Part shown: positions 62,092-64,000 of the stretch, in pieces
Layout: each line of letters begins with the position of its first letter
Position numbering within the stretch: the first letter of the stretch is position 1
Made by a program: the position numbers and the translations under genes
Notes under the pieces: generated by a model
Databases searched by the model: none
What the model was told of the DNA's origin: nothing
What the model saw: the letters and a program-made list of their open reading frames with translations, nothing else
Source: Natribaculum luteum
Lineage (GTDB): Archaea; Halobacteriota; Halobacteria; Halobacteriales; Natrialbaceae
DNA length: 64,000 nt
Assembly (NCBI RefSeq): GCF_023008545.1
Contig: NZ_CP095397.1
Location: 806,001 to 870,000 of the forward strand
Reading direction: 5' to 3'

Positions 62092-63213
62092 CTAGATACT
62101 CTCGAGGCCCTCCTGCCGATACTCTACGGGAGTGTGCGTGTACCGTCTCGTCGTTTGGAGGTTTTTGTGCCGCAGCTGATTGGCGGTCGCGGAAAGTCCC
62201 ATCTCTGTTTCGAGATAGGTGCCGGTCGAATGGCGAAGGGCGTACCACTTGAGGTCCCGGTTCTCGTCGTCGAGTTCTATTTCGTCGAGGAGCTTCCCCA
62301 GGAAGTAGTTGAGGGTCTTGGAGTTGTACGGATTGCCCTTACGGTTTAGCCAGATCGATTCCGTGTCGTCGTATTTGGCGATGTTCTCCCGCTGGCGCTT
62401 CCACTCCCGTAGAGCGTCGACCGTTTCGCTCCGTAAGGCAATCTCCCAGTGGTCTCGGTTTTTCGACGCTTCCTCCTTAGGGATGAACAGCGCACCCTTG
62501 GAGAGCCGGAGCCAAGACATCCTGGCCCGTTTGACTTCACAGGGTCGAAGTCCGGCATCGAGCGCGGTCCACAGCAAGGAGACCCACTTGTAGTTGGTGT
62601 TGAGGTACTCCCAGTCGTCCGGGCTGACGTCCGATTTGGGTTTGCCCAACTTCTGGGCGATGTGGGCCTTCCAGCGGTCACGTTCGTCCGGCGTGAGGTC
62701 ATTGTACGCGGGAACGGACCCGTAATCGAGAACGGCATCCCGGAGTTGTTGCCGTTCAGCTATCGAGAAGTAGTCGGGAATGTTGTAGGTTTTCTCGTCG
62801 AAGTTGACCTCACATTCCCAGAGCTTCTCCCCACGTTCGTCGTAGAGCCAGTAGAAGTACTTAGAGAGACTGTCCATCTCTCTTCGCTTCGTCGCCTCCG
62901 CGTACGGCTCACCGCTCCTTTTCCGGATTTCGTCGTTCTTCAGCATTGTCGCAACTGCGTCCGCGTGCTCGTGTTCCAGATACGAGACGTACCCGACTTC
63001 GTTCCAGGTGAGTCGATAGTACTTGTCGACACGGCTGAGGTAGTTGTCAACCGTATCGGCTGCGAGTGGCTTCTCTTCCTTTGGCTTCTGACCGCACTCG
63101 CGAAGCCAGGATTCGAAGTCGTCCATTATGGACTCGTAGGTGGTTTCCTGCCGTGGCGTGAGTTCGTATTCATACCGTTGATTGTTATTCGATTGTTGAT
63201 TAGACGTACCCAT
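62092..63213 (-). CDS. Tyrosine recombinase (integrase) 1
   Basis: 373 residues. N-terminal SAM-like core-binding domain (about 25-150) and C-terminal catalytic domain. Catalytic set: Arg in DAGLRPCEVKRARMSWL, Lys in the beta-hairpin region, H-x-x-R in LKWYALRHSTGTYLE, His in QLRHKNLQTT and the nucleophile Tyr in RRYTH. It would integrate or resolve the element carrying it. A paralogue lies upstream on the same strand (63417-64000). No att site identified. Confidence 0.88.
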   Translation of the reverse strand: MGTSNQQSNNNQRYEYELTPRQETTYESIMDDFESWLRECGQKPKEEKPLAADTVDNYLSRVDKYYRLTWNEVGYVSYLEHEHADAVATMLKNDEIRKRSGEPYAEATKRREMDSLSKYFYWLYDERGEKLWECEVNFDEKTYNIPDYFSIAERQQLRDAVLDYGSVPAYNDLTPDERDRWKAHIAQKLGKPKSDVSPDDWEYLNTNYKWVSLLWTALDAGLRPCEVKRARMSWLRLSKGALFIPKEEASKNRDHWEIALRSETVDALREWKRQRENIAKYDDTESIWLNRKGNPYNSKTLNYFLGKLLDEIELDDENRDLKWYALRHSTGTYLETEMGLSATANQLRHKNLQTTRRYTHTPVEYRQEGLESI

Positions 63214-63416
63214 GTAGTCATCGGGAGAATGTCATATCATTCTCCCGACACCGGAATCACCTTCATGTCTGGTCGTCTGAGATACACATATTAAAACCCA
63301 TCGCGCGAAAATTCTGAAGATAATCGGGGTGCAGGCTGGATATCGGTAGGAATGTTTCGTTCTTCCTCCCGTGTTTCACGATAAATTGCTGACCAATTGC
63401 TAGTCATATACCCAAT

Positions 63417-64000
63417 TTATCCCATCCTATCGAGCGCGTCGCGACGTTCCTCGACGGGGGTCTGATCGTACTTCATCGTCGTCTGCTCGCTCTTGTGGCG
63501 TAGTTGTGCCTGCGCTGCCGCGAGGTCCTCTTCACGGGTCATGTACGTTCCTACAGAATGGCGAATCGTGTACCACGACACCCGGCGGTTCTCGGTGGGA
63601 ATTCCCGCCTCCTCAAAGAGTCGATGGAGAAGATAGCGAAGCGACTGCGACGAGTACGGGTTTCCGTGATTCGTCAGCCAGATGGTCTCCGTTTCATCGT
63701 ACCGGGCGTACGTGTCTCGCTGGTCTAACCACCGTTCGAGATACTCGACCGTCTGACTCCTGAGGCCGACGAGCCAGTTATCCCGGTTTTTCGATGACTG
63801 TTCCTTCGGAATTCGCAGGAGTTGATTGTCGAGGTCGACCCACGATGTTATCGCGCGCTCAACCTCAATGGGACGGAGTCCGGCATCCATCGAAACCCAG
63901 ACGAGCGAGGGGATTTTCCAGCCGTTCGCGCGATCCCAATCGGCAGGGGTGACGTCAGACTTCGGTTTTCCGAACCGCTGGGCCAGGTGAATCCGCCACC
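63417..64000 (-). CDS. Tyrosine recombinase (integrase) 2, N-terminus beyond the window
   Basis: At least 194 residues, open through the window edge. Catalytic domain: Arg in MDAGLRPIEVERAITSWV, SSKNRDNWLVGLRSQT, HxxR in WYTIRHSVGTYM, His in AQLRHKSEQTTMKYDQ with Tyr nucleophile in MKYDQ. The upstream text RFGKPKSDVTPADWDRANGWKIPSLVW matches the same region of integrase 1 (KLGKPKSDVSPDDWE). Tandem duplicate with clear divergence. Confidence 0.85.
   Translation of the reverse strand, partial: WRIHLAQRFGKPKSDVTPADWDRANGWKIPSLVWVSMDAGLRPIEVERAITSWVDLDNQLLRIPKEQSSKNRDNWLVGLRSQTVEYLERWLDQRDTYARYDETETIWLTNHGNPYSSQSLRYLLHRLFEEAGIPTENRRVSWYTIRHSVGTYMTREEDLAAAQAQLRHKSEQTTMKYDQTPVEERRDALDRMG

Overview
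The window looks like an accessory replicon or genomic island of a halophilic archaeon (class Halobacteria). The proteins are acidic and Asp/Glu-rich. Most genes have a TATA-like box 20-30 bases before the start codon, as expected for leaderless archaeal transcripts. The IS types, the ParA type, the SMC-like fragment and the twin-arginine lipoprotein signal are all typical of haloarchaea. I cannot name the genus. No rRNA, tRNA, replication initiator or CRISPR array was seen.

Left part (1-8.6 kb): a recombination nuclease/helicase pair (AddAB-like, first gene cut by the window edge), a frameshifted TnpB element with RNA-end hairpins, two small acidic proteins, and a plasmid-type partition locus. 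That locus is parA plus a small partner, with many TCTTAG-type repeats before and after it.

Catabolic block A (9.6-23.2 kb): a sodium:solute symporter pair; a cis-dihydrodiol dehydrogenase and a VOC protein divergent from a Rieske ring-hydroxylating dioxygenase (alpha, beta and a third small protein); a leftward operon of a NicX-like ring-cleaving dioxygenase, a ThDP enzyme and an alpha/beta hydrolase; and a rightward aspartate dehydrogenase, DMT transporter and VOC ring-cleavage-type protein, with an IclR regulator. Together they suggest uptake, dihydroxylation, rearomatisation, ring opening and hydrolysis of an aromatic, possibly nitrogen-containing, compound.

IS graveyard (23.9-30.8 kb): decayed transposase genes and two tandem ~2.05 kb IS4-type elements. 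Their transposase genes are studded with long inverted repeats.

Catabolic block B (30.8-41 kb): IclR, acyl-CoA synthetase, UspA, a second symporter pair, CoA-disulfide-reductase-like flavoprotein, thiolase and its DUF35 partner. Block C (42.5-59.2 kb): IclR, tandem cupins, a ThDP enzyme, a TatD-like hydrolase, a peptide/opine-type ABC transporter (binding protein plus DppDFBC-like operon), an ornithine-cyclodeaminase family protein, a maleylacetate-reductase-like enzyme, a quinone-reductase-like enzyme and another AMP ligase.

Right end (59.3-64 kb): HNH and IS5 debris, a winged-helix protein with a coiled coil, an intact IS5-type element that appears to interrupt a small zinc-finger gene, and two tandem paralogous tyrosine recombinases (the last cut by the window edge). 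The many IS remnants, paired integrases and partition genes point to a mobile or plasmid-derived region carrying substrate-specific catabolic modules, each with its own IclR regulator.
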